37,534 nt of DNA from Sedimentisphaerales bacterium. Lineage in GTDB: Bacteria; Planctomycetota; Phycisphaerae; Sedimentisphaerales; Anaerobacaceae. The stretch spans positions 1-37,534 of the forward strand of contig JAFGBG010000082.1 of the NCBI GenBank assembly GCA_016933295.1, in the 5' to 3' direction. Shown one piece after another: positions 8,254 to 15,946 of the stretch (position 1 is the first letter of the stretch; each line of letters starts with the position of its first letter). The notes below the pieces were generated by a model. It was not told the origin of the DNA and did not search any database. It saw only the letters and a list, made by a program, of their open reading frames with translations. The position numbers and the translations under genes are program-made.

Positions 8254-8643
8254 ATGGACCAGGATGAACAACATCTGAGACTTCTTTCGATCTTTCATTA
8301 CATACTCGGCGGGCTAAAAGCTTTATTCTCATGTATATTCTTTATTCATTTATTCATTGGCATAGCAATGCTTGCAGGTGCATTTGACGATGCGCCGGCT
8401 TTTATCGGACTGATATTTGTAGTTATGGCCGTCTTCCTTATTTTATTTGAATGGGCGGCTGCCGCGTGCATAATTATCGCCGGTAACAATCTTGCAAAGC
8501 GAAAACATTATATGTTCTGTCTGGTTATTGCAGCTATTAGTTGTATGTTTACCCCCCTTGGAACGGTCCTGGGTATTTTCACAATCATCGTTCTGATGCG
8601 TCCTTCGGTCAAGGAGTTATTCGACGCAAATAAAACGAATTAA
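8254..8643 (+). CDS. small integral membrane protein, unknown
   Basis: A 129-residue hydrophobic protein with a strong ribosome binding site (AAAGGAGAA, seven bases before the ATG). A charged N-terminus (MDQDEQ) is followed by hydrophobic stretches at about residues 22-43, 48-78 and 86-114, suggesting three or four membrane helices, with a basic loop NNLAKRKHY before the last. It ends in a short polar tail after LMRPSVKELF. The layout, including HYILGGLKALFSCIF near the start and a PLGTVLGIFTIIVL helix near the end, resembles small four-helix membrane proteins widely annotated as hypothetical in planctomycetes. No catalytic motif is visible. It lies 88 bp after the metallo-hydrolase gene and could share its transcript. 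Confidence 0.75.
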   Translation: MDQDEQHLRLLSIFHYILGGLKALFSCIFFIHLFIGIAMLAGAFDDAPAFIGLIFVVMAVFLILFEWAAAACIIIAGNNLAKRKHYMFCLVIAAISCMFTPLGTVLGIFTIIVLMRPSVKELFDANKTN

Positions 8644-8743
8644 TGCCTTCTCTGTCTGTTTTTGAACAAGTTTCTTCGATCTGATAACGATAAAACCTCT
8701 TGACTAAGGTACGGACGAGAGCAGGCTTGAAATAATCATTCTC

Positions 8744-9976
8744 CTATTTGCCGGGAATATTGTGATTCGTATGACAACGGGGGCATTCGACCGTTTTGCC
8801 TTTGTAGTTCGGGGGGATTTTCAGCTTTAAGCCGCAGGCGCAGGTAAGAAAAACAAACTGATTGACCTTGCGCATGATATCGCCGACCTGCCGCATCTGA
8901 CTCTGGAGACGCTGCTCTTTTTCGGCTTTTGCCTCGGCCTGCCGCAATCCGATTTCCTCTTTTGTCATTGCGGCGGCTGGAATTACGCTTTTTTTATGTG
9001 TTACTTCAGTAAAAGCGTTCGAGTAATCTTTGTAAGAAACGCCGTGTGTCAAACCGCGTAAAATCCTGATTCTTTCAGAGATCGGCGGATGAGTGCTGGT
9101 CAGGTTGGACAGTTTCATCTGCCCCTTCTTTTTGAAGGGATTGACGATATACATCGGGGCCGTCACCTTGTTGGCCGACGCCAGTTGTGGGGCCGGGTCG
9201 CTGGAAATTTTCTCCAAAGCACTGGCAAGTCCTTCTGGGTAGCGTGTCAGCCTGGCGGCGCCGGCATCGGCAAGATATTCGCGTCTTTGGGATAGCGCAA
9301 AGTATAAAAGATAGGCCATTATGGGAGCCAGAATAGCGGCAATTATCGCGACTACCATAAGCACTACCTGCGCCTGTCCGCCCCCTTGTCCGCCGCTCGA
9401 ATATCTTCGGCGAGAACCGCCGAGCGAGCTATAAAACATGCCCCGCAGAAAGACCTGAGAAAGCAGAACGATCGAACCGAGCATTATACCGGCAAGTGTG
9501 ACAAAAAGAATATCGCGATGAACGATGTGACTAATTTCATGCGCTATGACTCCCTGCAGCTCGTCACGATTTAACCGGGCCAAAAGTCCGGCAGTAACGG
9601 CGACAGACGCTGATTCGGGATTGCGGCCGGTGGCAAACGCATTGGGGGCGGGATCGTTAATGATGTAAATCTTCGGCATTGCCGGCAGTGCCGCGGCAAT
9701 TTTCATTTCCTCGACGATGTTAAATAACTGTGGGTGAACATCGTGAGTTACCGGTACAGCCCTGCTCGCAGACAAAAAAATCTGGTCGCCGCTCGAAAGA
9801 CTGACTAACGCCAATACGATCCAGATTATAGTGGCTATTACCAGACCAAAAAAACCACCCACCGGGTTTCTTGTTACGGCAAAACCAATCACAAAGCCCA
9901 GAAGCATCAGCACAAAAGCCATCATGACCATCAAAATGATGGAATTTCTCTTATTGGCTCTAATCAATTCCCACAT
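8744..9976 (-). CDS. HtpX-like M48 membrane metalloprotease with C-terminal zinc ribbon
   Basis: A 410-residue integral membrane protease of the M48B/HtpX type. Two N-terminal helices (about 13-34 and 41-60) precede the catalytic part; HEISH is at residues 146-150 and the third zinc ligand is Glu233 in RREYLADAGA. Two more helices lie between (about 156-178 and 204-226). THPPISERI is the usual family end. An extra tail follows: a Lys/Glu-rich helix (about 338-370) and a small CAC...CPRC element (Cys379, 381, 398, 401), a probable zinc ribbon not found in E. coli HtpX. Members degrade damaged membrane proteins. It is the last gene of a leftward group with lemA, a 34-aa peptide and a zinc-ribbon protein. 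No clear ribosome binding site precedes the ATG. Confidence 0.9.
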   Translation of the reverse strand: MWELIRANKRNSIILMVMMAFVLMLLGFVIGFAVTRNPVGGFFGLVIATIIWIVLALVSLSSGDQIFLSASRAVPVTHDVHPQLFNIVEEMKIAAALPAMPKIYIINDPAPNAFATGRNPESASVAVTAGLLARLNRDELQGVIAHEISHIVHRDILFVTLAGIMLGSIVLLSQVFLRGMFYSSLGGSRRRYSSGGQGGGQAQVVLMVVAIIAAILAPIMAYLLYFALSQRREYLADAGAARLTRYPEGLASALEKISSDPAPQLASANKVTAPMYIVNPFKKKGQMKLSNLTSTHPPISERIRILRGLTHGVSYKDYSNAFTEVTHKKSVIPAAAMTKEEIGLRQAEAKAEKEQRLQSQMRQVGDIMRKVNQFVFLTCACGLKLKIPPNYKGKTVECPRCHTNHNIPGK

Positions 9977-10086
9977 ATAAACAACAAGTTTTCAGTCAAA
10001 AAAGTTTACGTCTTTTAGCTCTGTTGTTTTTTGCCGAGTTATAAATGTTGTGTTATCATGTATAACTAAGTCGATAAAACAGCAAA

Positions 10087-10653
10087 CTAAAAACTCACTT
10101 TAGGCACTTCCCGCTCAGCTTCAACCTCAATTTCGAAGAAGTCACGTTTGCCGAAGCTAAACATGCCGGCAATAATGTTCGACGGGAACATCTGAATCTT
10201 GTTATTGAAAGCCAAAACCTGGTCATTATAGCTTTGCCTTGCGAAGGCTATTTTGTTCTCGGTGCTACTTAGCTCTTCCTGAACCGCGAGGAAATTCTGG
10301 TTTGCCTTCAGGTCAGGATAATTCTCGACAACCAGCATGAACTTGCTCAGTGCTTCGCCGAGGGCCCCTTCGGCCTTCGAAGATTCGGCAACGGTTTTGG
10401 CTCCCATAGCCTGACTTCTCGCCTGGGTTATAGCCTCGAAGGTTCCTCGCTCGTGCTTCATATAACCTTTTGCCGTTTCAACCAGGTTGGGAATTAAATC
10501 GTGCCGGCGCTTGAGCTGAACGTCAATCTGCGACCAGGCATTATCGACCTGATTACGTAAACGAACCAGAGCGTTATAGATGCTTATTACAAATAAGACG
10601 AGCAGAACAGGAACGAGCAGGATTATCACAATAAAAATAATCATTCCTGACAT
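10087..10653 (-). CDS. lemA: LemA family protein
   Basis: A 188-residue LemA family member. An N-terminal membrane helix (about residues 4-26) is followed by the conserved helical domain: [19 protein letters not shown], then [18 protein letters not shown], and the late [14 protein letters not shown] with a terminal FEIE segment. LemA proteins are membrane-anchored helical bundles of uncertain role, often encoded beside M48/HtpX proteases. That holds here: the HtpX-like gene lies 110 bp downstream. GAGGAGA precedes the ATG at good spacing. Length is typical. A function as adaptor or partner of the protease is a context-based inference. Confidence 0.92.
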   Translation of the reverse strand: MSGMIIFIVIILLVPVLLVLFVISIYNALVRLRNQVDNAWSQIDVQLKRRHDLIPNLVETAKGYMKHERGTFEAITQARSQAMGAKTVAESSKAEGALGEALSKFMLVVENYPDLKANQNFLAVQEELSSTENKIAFARQSYNDQVLAFNNKIQMFPSNIIAGMFSFGKRDFFEIEVEAEREVPKVSF

Positions 10654-10693
10654 AGGCTTTCTCCTCTCAATGAATTTCTACGCCGGTTTAGTA

Positions 10694-10798
10694 CTATCCT
10701 CTTTTCTTCATTATTACTGCAATGATAATAATTACCACTGCAACTACTACTAATATCGTGTTGTACGTTTGCCAAGCTAAAATACAGTTCTGCCACAT
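10694..10798 (-). CDS. 34-aa single-pass membrane peptide
   Basis: A short gene between lemA and the zinc-ribbon gene, on their strand. It encodes 34 residues: MWQNCILAWQTYNT, then a hydrophobic run of Ile, Val and Ala (about residues 15-30), then MKKRG. The positive C-terminus predicts an N-out, C-in single-pass helix. AAAGGAGA lies six bases before the ATG, the best ribosome binding site in the cluster. The spacing to both neighbours (25 and 40 bp) fits an operon. No homologue is known to me. It may assist the LemA/HtpX membrane complex, but that is only inference from position. Confidence 0.6.
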   Translation of the reverse strand: MWQNCILAWQTYNTILVVVAVVIIIIAVIMKKRG

Positions 10799-10823
10799 AT
10801 TGTTCTCCTTTCATTGAATTGTA

Positions 10824-11213
10824 TCATTGACCGAACATATCTATCAGTAATTGCTGAATTTTATTATCTTCATCGAGTTGTGCTCTGTCAAAAATATCTT
10901 TCAACTCGCCTTTGTCAAACCACAGACCGTCACCCTTACTGCATTTGTCGATAAGCAATGCAGGTTTCGAGGTACCAACTACAATCTTTTGCATTGCTTT
11001 ATCGCAGATCGGACATTTCCTCTTTTTTTCCGTGTTCCCGGAATCGATCCTGAAAGAATCAAGCAATTTTCCGGTCTTTTCCGGTTCTCCCAGCAGAAGC
11101 TCAAGTTCTCCGGCGTCGAGCCAGATACCGTTGCAGGCAGTACAATAATCAATCTCAACCTCATTAAGTTCGAGGGTGATCATTGCATTATTTTTGCAAA
11201 CCGGACAATCCAT
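10824..11213 (-). CDS. double TFIIB-type zinc-ribbon protein
   Basis: A 129-residue protein made of two zf-TFIIB-like modules. The first has MDCPVC then CTACNGIWLDAGELELLLG; the second has CPIC then CSKGDGLWFDKGELKDIF. In the second module the place where many relatives have Cys or His as fourth metal ligand is Asp (KGDG), a common variant of this family. Between them lies a basic linker (GNTEKKRK). Such proteins are cytosolic and of unknown role. It is the first gene of the leftward group that ends with the HtpX-like protease, and a strong promoter lies about 220 bp upstream. AGAGG sits only two bases from the ATG, closer than usual. Confidence 0.85.
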   Translation of the reverse strand: MDCPVCKNNAMITLELNEVEIDYCTACNGIWLDAGELELLLGEPEKTGKLLDSFRIDSGNTEKKRKCPICDKAMQKIVVGTSKPALLIDKCSKGDGLWFDKGELKDIFDRAQLDEDNKIQQLLIDMFGQ

Positions 11214-11438
11214 ATCCTCTGACCCAGAATTACAGAATATAAATCCGAATTCTTTAAATCAACGTCTAAAGCTCACAGCCTCAACCGGCTGATTCTACTA
11301 TTAAGACGCATAGTAATACAGAAAAATCGAAGATAAAATATTAAAAACTTCGATTATTTCCATCACAAGTCATATCGGCGTAAATCTGTAAAGTTCGCCT
11401 TTTTCTCTGTAAATCGGCATTTTATACGATTGTTCGCC

Positions 11439-11467
11439 ATAATATATTTGCCGAGACGCCGCGTCAA
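11439..11467 (-). promoter_or_regulatory. strong leftward promoter for the zinc-ribbon/lemA/htpX group
   Basis: On the minus strand: TTGACG (11467-11462), 17-bp spacer, TATTAT (11444-11439). Each box differs from the consensus at one position. It predicts a transcript start near 11432 and a leader of about 220 nt before the first gene, which is long enough for leader regulation. Confidence 0.6.
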
Positions 11468-11594
11468 GAGATGAAAATAAGGTTCCACAAACCATTACTA
11501 TGTTTTCGATGTCATCTTTGCAGAAGTAACTATGGAAAGACTACGGATTTTTATACCGGCAGGTGGCTCGCGGCAAAAAAGATAGATATAATTA

Positions 11595-11624
11595 TTGCTT
11601 GACGAGGTCATCTCGATATATTAT
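11595..11624 (+). promoter_or_regulatory. possible promoter for the amidohydrolase-like gene
   Basis: TTGCTT (11595-11600), 18-bp spacer, TATTAT (11619-11624). TTGACG at 11599-11604 also fits as a -35 box but the spacing would be 14. A start near 11631 would leave about 40 nt before the ATG. Confidence 0.4.
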
Positions 11625-11669
11625 TGATAAGCGCTTACCATAAACCAGGTTAATTGAAGGTATCGGGAA

Positions 11670-12506
11670 ATGATAGTTGACTGTCATACACATATTGACT
11701 TTGCAGCCGGTGATGCTGCGAAATCGGAGCATCTGGCAGCGGCTGAAACCGTAGATGTTGCTATAGTTTTATCCACAATGGACGGGCCGATAGAAGATAC
11801 TAATAAGAAATTGGCAGAATATGTCGACAAGCATAAAACAAAAACTATCGGCTTTGCGGTCGTAAATCCTGCGGATAATAAAACAAATGTCAATTATCTT
11901 CAGTCTGTCAAGGACAAGTTAGGACTCAAAGGTTTGGTCCTATATTGTTCGGCCTGTGATATGCATCCCGCCCACAGCAGGGCGATGAAATTCTACGAGT
12001 CGGCACAGGAACTCGGCCTTCCCGTTTTTTTCCATAACGGCGGAGCATCTATGAGAGCCGACTCTAATCTTAATTATAGCCAGCCATATCTTTTGGATGA
12101 GGTCGCTCGGGAATTTCCCGATTTGAAAATAATAATTGCTAATATGGGTTTTCCATTTATTGAGCAGACTCTTTTGATGACCGCCAAACATAAAAACGTC
12201 TATGCGGATTTGACGATAAAACCTAAAAACACATGGCAAACTTATAATACGGTAGTTGCCGCATACGAAAACGGCATGATGGATAAACTATTGTTCGGCA
12301 GCGGTTTTCCATCAGGTAACGCCGGGCAATGCATCGAAACGTTGCTTGGTTTCAACATGCTTATTGCCGACACAAACCTGCCAACGGTTCCAAGGGGCAG
12401 TATTCGCAACATAATCGAACGTAACACGCTTGAAGTGCTCGGAATAGATGCTGAAAGTTCGGAAAAACAGAATAAAAAGGGAAAAAAGCGAAAGAGCGAG
12501 GAATAA
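11670..12506 (+). CDS. amidohydrolase-family (Amidohydro_2-like) TIM-barrel protein
   Basis: A 278-residue protein of the amidohydrolase-2 type. It starts MIVDCHTHIDF with the HxH metal pair at His6 and His8, has LPVFFHNGG with His122 at the end of a barrel strand, and ends with a Lys-rich tail (KQNKKGKKRKSEE). Two expected metal or catalytic residues differ: the strand that normally reads AHxGG reads IIIANMGFPF (Asn158), and the usual GSDFP reads LFGSGFPSGN (Gly212 where Asp is expected). So the normal metal site may be incomplete and hydrolase activity is doubtful. The C-terminal TNLPTVPRGSIRNIIERNTLEV is typical for the fold. No clear operon partner. GAAGG precedes the ATG at a long spacing. 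Confidence 0.8.
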   Translation: MIVDCHTHIDFAAGDAAKSEHLAAAETVDVAIVLSTMDGPIEDTNKKLAEYVDKHKTKTIGFAVVNPADNKTNVNYLQSVKDKLGLKGLVLYCSACDMHPAHSRAMKFYESAQELGLPVFFHNGGASMRADSNLNYSQPYLLDEVAREFPDLKIIIANMGFPFIEQTLLMTAKHKNVYADLTIKPKNTWQTYNTVVAAYENGMMDKLLFGSGFPSGNAGQCIETLLGFNMLIADTNLPTVPRGSIRNIIERNTLEVLGIDAESSEKQNKKGKKRKSEE

Positions 12507-12799
12507 CCAAGCGTTCTAAATAAAAAGTGGAAATCAGGCAATGATGGTTGGGCTTTTTTTAGAATGGTACAATGTTTGGGTTGGAGTGTAAGTTTTGTCA
12601 CGGCGGCAACAGGTTACCGTACCAACATCTGCATTTTCCGAAAAATTTCAAGTGAGTCATAAAAATATATAAAATTATATTCGTGTTTTTTTATTTAGTC
12701 ACTATATTCGTAGTTAGCGTTTTATAGCTGGTATTTAAAGCCCCGGCAAAAGTATCGTTTATGCCGAATTTTATTCCTGGTATTTAGAAACGGTGAAGT

Positions 12800-14350
12800 A
12801 TGGCTCAAAGAAGTAAATGGGGCACTAATCTCGGATTTTTATTTGCGGCTATAGGCTCGGCTATAGGATTAGGTAATATCTGGCGTTTTCCTTATGTGGC
12901 ATACGATAACGGGGGAGGTGCCTTTTTAATTCCATATTTTGTCGCATTGTTTACGGCAGGAATACCAATTCTCATGCTGGAATTTGCCCTGGGACACCAT
13001 AAAGAAGCCTCTGCTCCTATGGCTTTTAAGCACATCGACAGCAAATGGGAGTGGCTGGGCTGGTGGGCCGTATGTTTTGTTCTGTTCGGCATTTCACTAT
13101 ATTATATTGTCATCATCTCCTGGTGTGGCAACTATATGTTTTTCTCTCTAACTCATGCATGGGGAGACGACCCGAACACATTCTTTTTTTGCGAGTTCCT
13201 GAAAGTCCCCTTCAACCAAACTCTTCAAGCTCCGGCGGTCGAGTCGGTCTGGGATATTACCGGCTTTCGTTGGCCTATCGTCGCTGGTGTGGTAGTTATC
13301 TGGCTAATCAACTGGTTGATTACTTACGGCGGAATCGAGAAGGGCATAGAACGAGCAGTAAAAATTATGATGCCGCTGTTATTTATAATTACCGCGGCTA
13401 TTATTATCTGGGCGTTATTCCTGCCCGGCGCCAGCAAAGGAATAAAACACTATGTGACTCCCGATTTTAACAAAATCACGGACTTAAAGGTATGGATATC
13501 GGCATACGGGCAGATTTTCTTCTCATTATCGCTTGGTTTCGGCATCATGATCGCTTACTCATCTTATCTTTCCCGCAACGCCAATATATTCAAAAACAGC
13601 CTGATTGTCGCATTTTCGAATAGTTTTTACGAGGTCTGTGCGGGATTCGGCGTCTTTAGCATTTTGGGATACATGGCTACCAAGCAAAACCAGGAAATCG
13701 GCGAGGTGGTAAGCAGTGGGATCGGGCTGGCATTCGTGGCATATCCCAAAGCGATATCATTACTTCCGTTCGGGCAGCTTTTCGGTTTCCTGTTTTTTTT
13801 GCTGCTTATGATAGCAGGCATATCTTCATCAATTTCCATTATCGAGGCTTTTACAGCCGCAATCATGGACAAATTCGATGTTCCTCGCAGGCCAGTCATT
13901 ACCACCATATGCGTGCTGGGATTTTTAGGTTCGCTGTTATTCGCCACTAATGTAGGATTACTTTGGCTTGATATAGTAGATCATTTTCTGAATCAATATG
14001 GCCTGATAACCGTCGGCATTGTAGAGGCACTCGTTATCGGATGGCTCTACCGCACGGATAAGCTTAAAGCCCATATCGTATCCAACCTCGGCTTGAGCGG
14101 CACACATCATAAGGTTTTCAATTATGTCGTGCTGCAACTCTGGATGTATTGCATCCGTTTTATCACACCCGTGGCGCTAGGAATCGCCATTGTTCATAGT
14201 CTCATCCAGGAATTTTCAGAATCCTACTCGGGCTATCCTATTTCCGGAGTTATCGTGCTTGGTGTCGGCTGGCTGTTAATTACCCACATTATTGCATTCG
14301 AGCTATCGGGATTGCCCTGGAAAGTGGAACGAACTACAAAGAGTGAGTGA
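12800..14350 (+). CDS. sodium-dependent transporter, NSS (SNF) family
   Basis: A 516-residue symporter of the neurotransmitter:sodium symporter family (LeuT fold), importing an amino acid or similar solute with Na+. The first helix region WGTNLGFLFAAIGSAIGLG followed by NIWRFPYVAYDNGGGAF is the family hallmark, with the unwound substrate and sodium site. About twelve membrane segments can be followed; the later LSLGFGIMIAYSSYLSR corresponds to the substrate- and sodium-binding helix. The large YYIVIISWCGNYMFFSL segment and FEVCAGFGVFSILGYMA-like helix also fit. Substrate cannot be read from sequence. The gene ends 2 bp before the stop of the opposite-strand MazG-like gene. The ribosome binding site is weak (GGTGA). 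Confidence 0.95.
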   Translation: MAQRSKWGTNLGFLFAAIGSAIGLGNIWRFPYVAYDNGGGAFLIPYFVALFTAGIPILMLEFALGHHKEASAPMAFKHIDSKWEWLGWWAVCFVLFGISLYYIVIISWCGNYMFFSLTHAWGDDPNTFFFCEFLKVPFNQTLQAPAVESVWDITGFRWPIVAGVVVIWLINWLITYGGIEKGIERAVKIMMPLLFIITAAIIIWALFLPGASKGIKHYVTPDFNKITDLKVWISAYGQIFFSLSLGFGIMIAYSSYLSRNANIFKNSLIVAFSNSFYEVCAGFGVFSILGYMATKQNQEIGEVVSSGIGLAFVAYPKAISLLPFGQLFGFLFFLLLMIAGISSSISIIEAFTAAIMDKFDVPRRPVITTICVLGFLGSLLFATNVGLLWLDIVDHFLNQYGLITVGIVEALVIGWLYRTDKLKAHIVSNLGLSGTHHKVFNYVVLQLWMYCIRFITPVALGIAIVHSLIQEFSESYSGYPISGVIVLGVGWLLITHIIAFELSGLPWKVERTTKSE

Positions 14351-14352
14351 AA

Positions 14353-14622
14353 TTACTTTGGTTTGAAACCTTCGAGTTCCCCGCTTGTGTACTTCCGGCA
14401 GGCTTTTTCAAGATCAATATCACCGATATTGGCCAGCGTACAAAGCCAGGCAAAAACATCAGCGAATTCCTCTTCCCTGTTTTCATGGTCTTGAGAGGCA
14501 AGTGCGGTAGCAAGCTCTCCGACTTCCTCGATGAACCACAAAAACGTGCCGGGGATACCTCTTTCCCTGTCCCGCTTTTCGTATTTTTGTGAGATCAGCT
14601 TTTGAAATTCTCTGATATGCAT
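14353..14622 (-). CDS. MazG-like nucleotide pyrophosphohydrolase
   Basis: An 89-residue small protein of the MazG-like all-alpha NTP pyrophosphatase group. The metal-binding signature is visible: IEEVGELATAL (ExxE-type helix) followed after a short gap by REEEFADVFAWLCTLA (ExxD-type helix). Single-domain proteins of about 90-110 residues are common and remove non-canonical or excess nucleoside triphosphates. It starts MHIREFQKLISQKYEKRD behind GAGGT. It is convergent with the symporter gene, the stops being 2 bp apart, so the two transcripts must overlap. Substrate unknown. Confidence 0.88.
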   Translation of the reverse strand: MHIREFQKLISQKYEKRDRERGIPGTFLWFIEEVGELATALASQDHENREEEFADVFAWLCTLANIGDIDLEKACRKYTSGELEGFKPK

Positions 14623-15018
14623 TTCATTACCTCTATAACGGCTGGTTTTGCCTGATTTTTCTGTTAGGTTTTAAAGCCTTGCTTTTCCTGAGTATTCCAG
14701 GTTTCCGGGATTATTTGCCGCAAATTCTGTCGGCTCTGATATCGATTTTTACTTATTAACTTGTGTTCTTTGCTCATTCTCAAAGTTGAGAAACCAAAAG
14801 CATGGGGGCATTATTGTGCATTGACGTCTGATATTGCAAGTATAATCCCACACTATAGACGTAAAATTTACGAATCCCGGGCTATGCTTTCACATGCTGT
14901 TTACTTAATTAGTGAGGCATTTTGGAAGGCAAATAATTTAGGCATGTAAAATACTTGACACCTGAGGGATTCCGATATAGAATTTTTCGCGATTTGATAT
15001 TTTTTCATGGAGATAAAA
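14623..15018. other. 396-bp upstream region of the STAS/RsbW genes
   Basis: No supported gene. A 62-codon open frame at 14761-14949 has no ribosome binding site and no coding character. The right end carries a near-consensus promoter (14955-14983). The rest is probably control region for the divergent MazG-like and STAS genes. Confidence 0.55.
14955..14983 (+). promoter_or_regulatory. near-consensus sigma70-type promoter for the STAS gene
   Basis: TTGACA (14955-14960), exactly 17-bp spacer, TAGAAT (14978-14983). The -35 box is perfect and the -10 box has one mismatch, the best promoter in the window. The start would be near 14990, giving a leader of about 30 nt to the chosen ATG at 15019. 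Confidence 0.7.
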
Positions 15019-15378
15019 ATGGCGACAATCCAGCCCAACATAGCTGTTGAGTACGCTGAGAATGCAACGATAGTCAGTTTTACCGACGAAAAAATTCTCG
15101 AAGAAAAGGATATATACTCACTGCAGGAATCGATTATGTCTGTTATTGAACAGGCCGAACGAATTAACCTGATTCTGGACTTTGGAAACGTGAAATTTTT
15201 GTCCTCCGCTGTTCTGGGGCTTCTAATTAGGGTTAGTAAAAGAATTTACGAACGTGACGGTCATCTGAGACTCTGTAATATAGATCCGAAGATTTATGAG
15301 ATTTTTAAGATAACGAGGCTAACCAAAACGTTTGACATTTATAAAAACGTTGAAAGTGCAACCAAAGATTTATCCTGA
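15019..15378 (+). CDS. STAS-domain anti-sigma factor antagonist (SpoIIAA/RsbV-like)
   Basis: A 119-residue single STAS domain. The start at 15019 (MATIQPNIAV) is chosen over the ATG twelve bases earlier, because GGAG at 15009-15012 overlaps that earlier codon and lies six bases from 15019. The core NLILDFGNVKFLSSAVLGLLI carries the loop that in SpoIIAA/RsbV is phosphorylated; here Ser62 or Ser63 is the candidate site. The partner would be the HATPase protein encoded 73 bp downstream, forming a partner-switch pair that normally frees a sigma factor or another effector in response to a signal. A near-consensus promoter lies just upstream. No sigma factor or PP2C phosphatase is encoded in this window, so the output is unknown. 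Confidence 0.9.
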   Translation: MATIQPNIAVEYAENATIVSFTDEKILEEKDIYSLQESIMSVIEQAERINLILDFGNVKFLSSAVLGLLIRVSKRIYERDGHLRLCNIDPKIYEIFKITRLTKTFDIYKNVESATKDLS

Positions 15379-15451
15379 TTAAGCCAATCTTTAGTTGTTT
15401 TTTTCTCGTATTCAAAAATATATTTGTAGAAGCCTTGCTATAAGCCTGATT

Positions 15452-15898
15452 ATGACGTCAAAAATGCCAGCGAGTTACTCGATAGTCGTTGAAAGTAAAA
15501 CTTCTGCTGTTACCGATGTATTTCAGCAGATTCAGGCTAAACTTGTGGAACATAATTTTGGCAAAGATGATATTTTCGCCGTACATTTGACCCTTGAAGA
15601 AGCCTTTCTAAACGCCGTCAAGCACGGCAATAAGCTGGATCCGTCTAAAAAAGTTAAGGTCGATTACTCCATAGATGCTGAGAAGGTTGAGATTTCTATT
15701 ACAGATCAGGGGCCGGGTTTCCGGCCGGAAAATGTTGAGGATCCCAGATTAGGTGAAAATCTCTTTAAGCCCGGAGGCAGAGGATTGCTTCTTATGAATT
15801 CATATATGGATATGGTTAAATTCAACGAACAGGGCAACAGTGTTTCTATGGTCAGATATAAAGAAAAACCTTATCTTACGAAGAATCCGGACTCATAA
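15452..15898 (+). CDS. RsbW-type anti-sigma serine kinase (HATPase_c_2)
   Basis: A 148-residue GHKL ATPase domain. I place the start at the ATG 15452 (MTSKMPASYS); the frame extends further 5' only through a TTG. The N box LTLEEAFLNAVKHGN (Glu50, Asn54, His58), the G1 box DQGPGF (85-90) and the G2 box GRGLLLM (109-115) are intact, so ATP binding and kinase activity are expected. Family members phosphorylate the STAS antagonist and hold a sigma factor or other target. The STAS gene is immediately upstream, and a cell-wall amidase lipoprotein gene follows 48 bp downstream. No clear ribosome binding site, so translation may depend on the upstream gene. Confidence 0.88.
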   Translation: MTSKMPASYSIVVESKTSAVTDVFQQIQAKLVEHNFGKDDIFAVHLTLEEAFLNAVKHGNKLDPSKKVKVDYSIDAEKVEISITDQGPGFRPENVEDPRLGENLFKPGGRGLLLMNSYMDMVKFNEQGNSVSMVRYKEKPYLTKNPDS

Positions 15899-15946
15899 GA
15901 GACACCACCGATGGAGATTCTTCCGTATTTTAAAAGGACGAGTTTT

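Larger units (their letters stand above)
11214..11669. other. 456-bp region between divergent operons
   Basis: No gene is supported here. It contains the leftward promoter (11439-11467), a weaker rightward promoter (11595-11624), and a small hairpin CAGCC-TCAACC-GGCTG at about 11278-11293, inside the presumed leader of the zinc-ribbon transcript. Confidence 0.6.

Noticed and set aside
12507..12560. Inverted repeat TTCTAAATAAAAAG / CTTTTTTTAGAA after the amidohydrolase-like gene.
   Set aside because: Imperfect and AT-only with a 25-base loop, too weak to call a terminator.
14761..14949. 62-codon open frame upstream of the STAS gene.
   Set aside because: No ribosome binding site, no recognisable protein pattern; the area fits a control region.
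15395..15451. Upstream TTG start for the RsbW-type kinase.
   Set aside because: It would add a hydrophobic stretch not expected in this cytosolic family and has no ribosome binding site.
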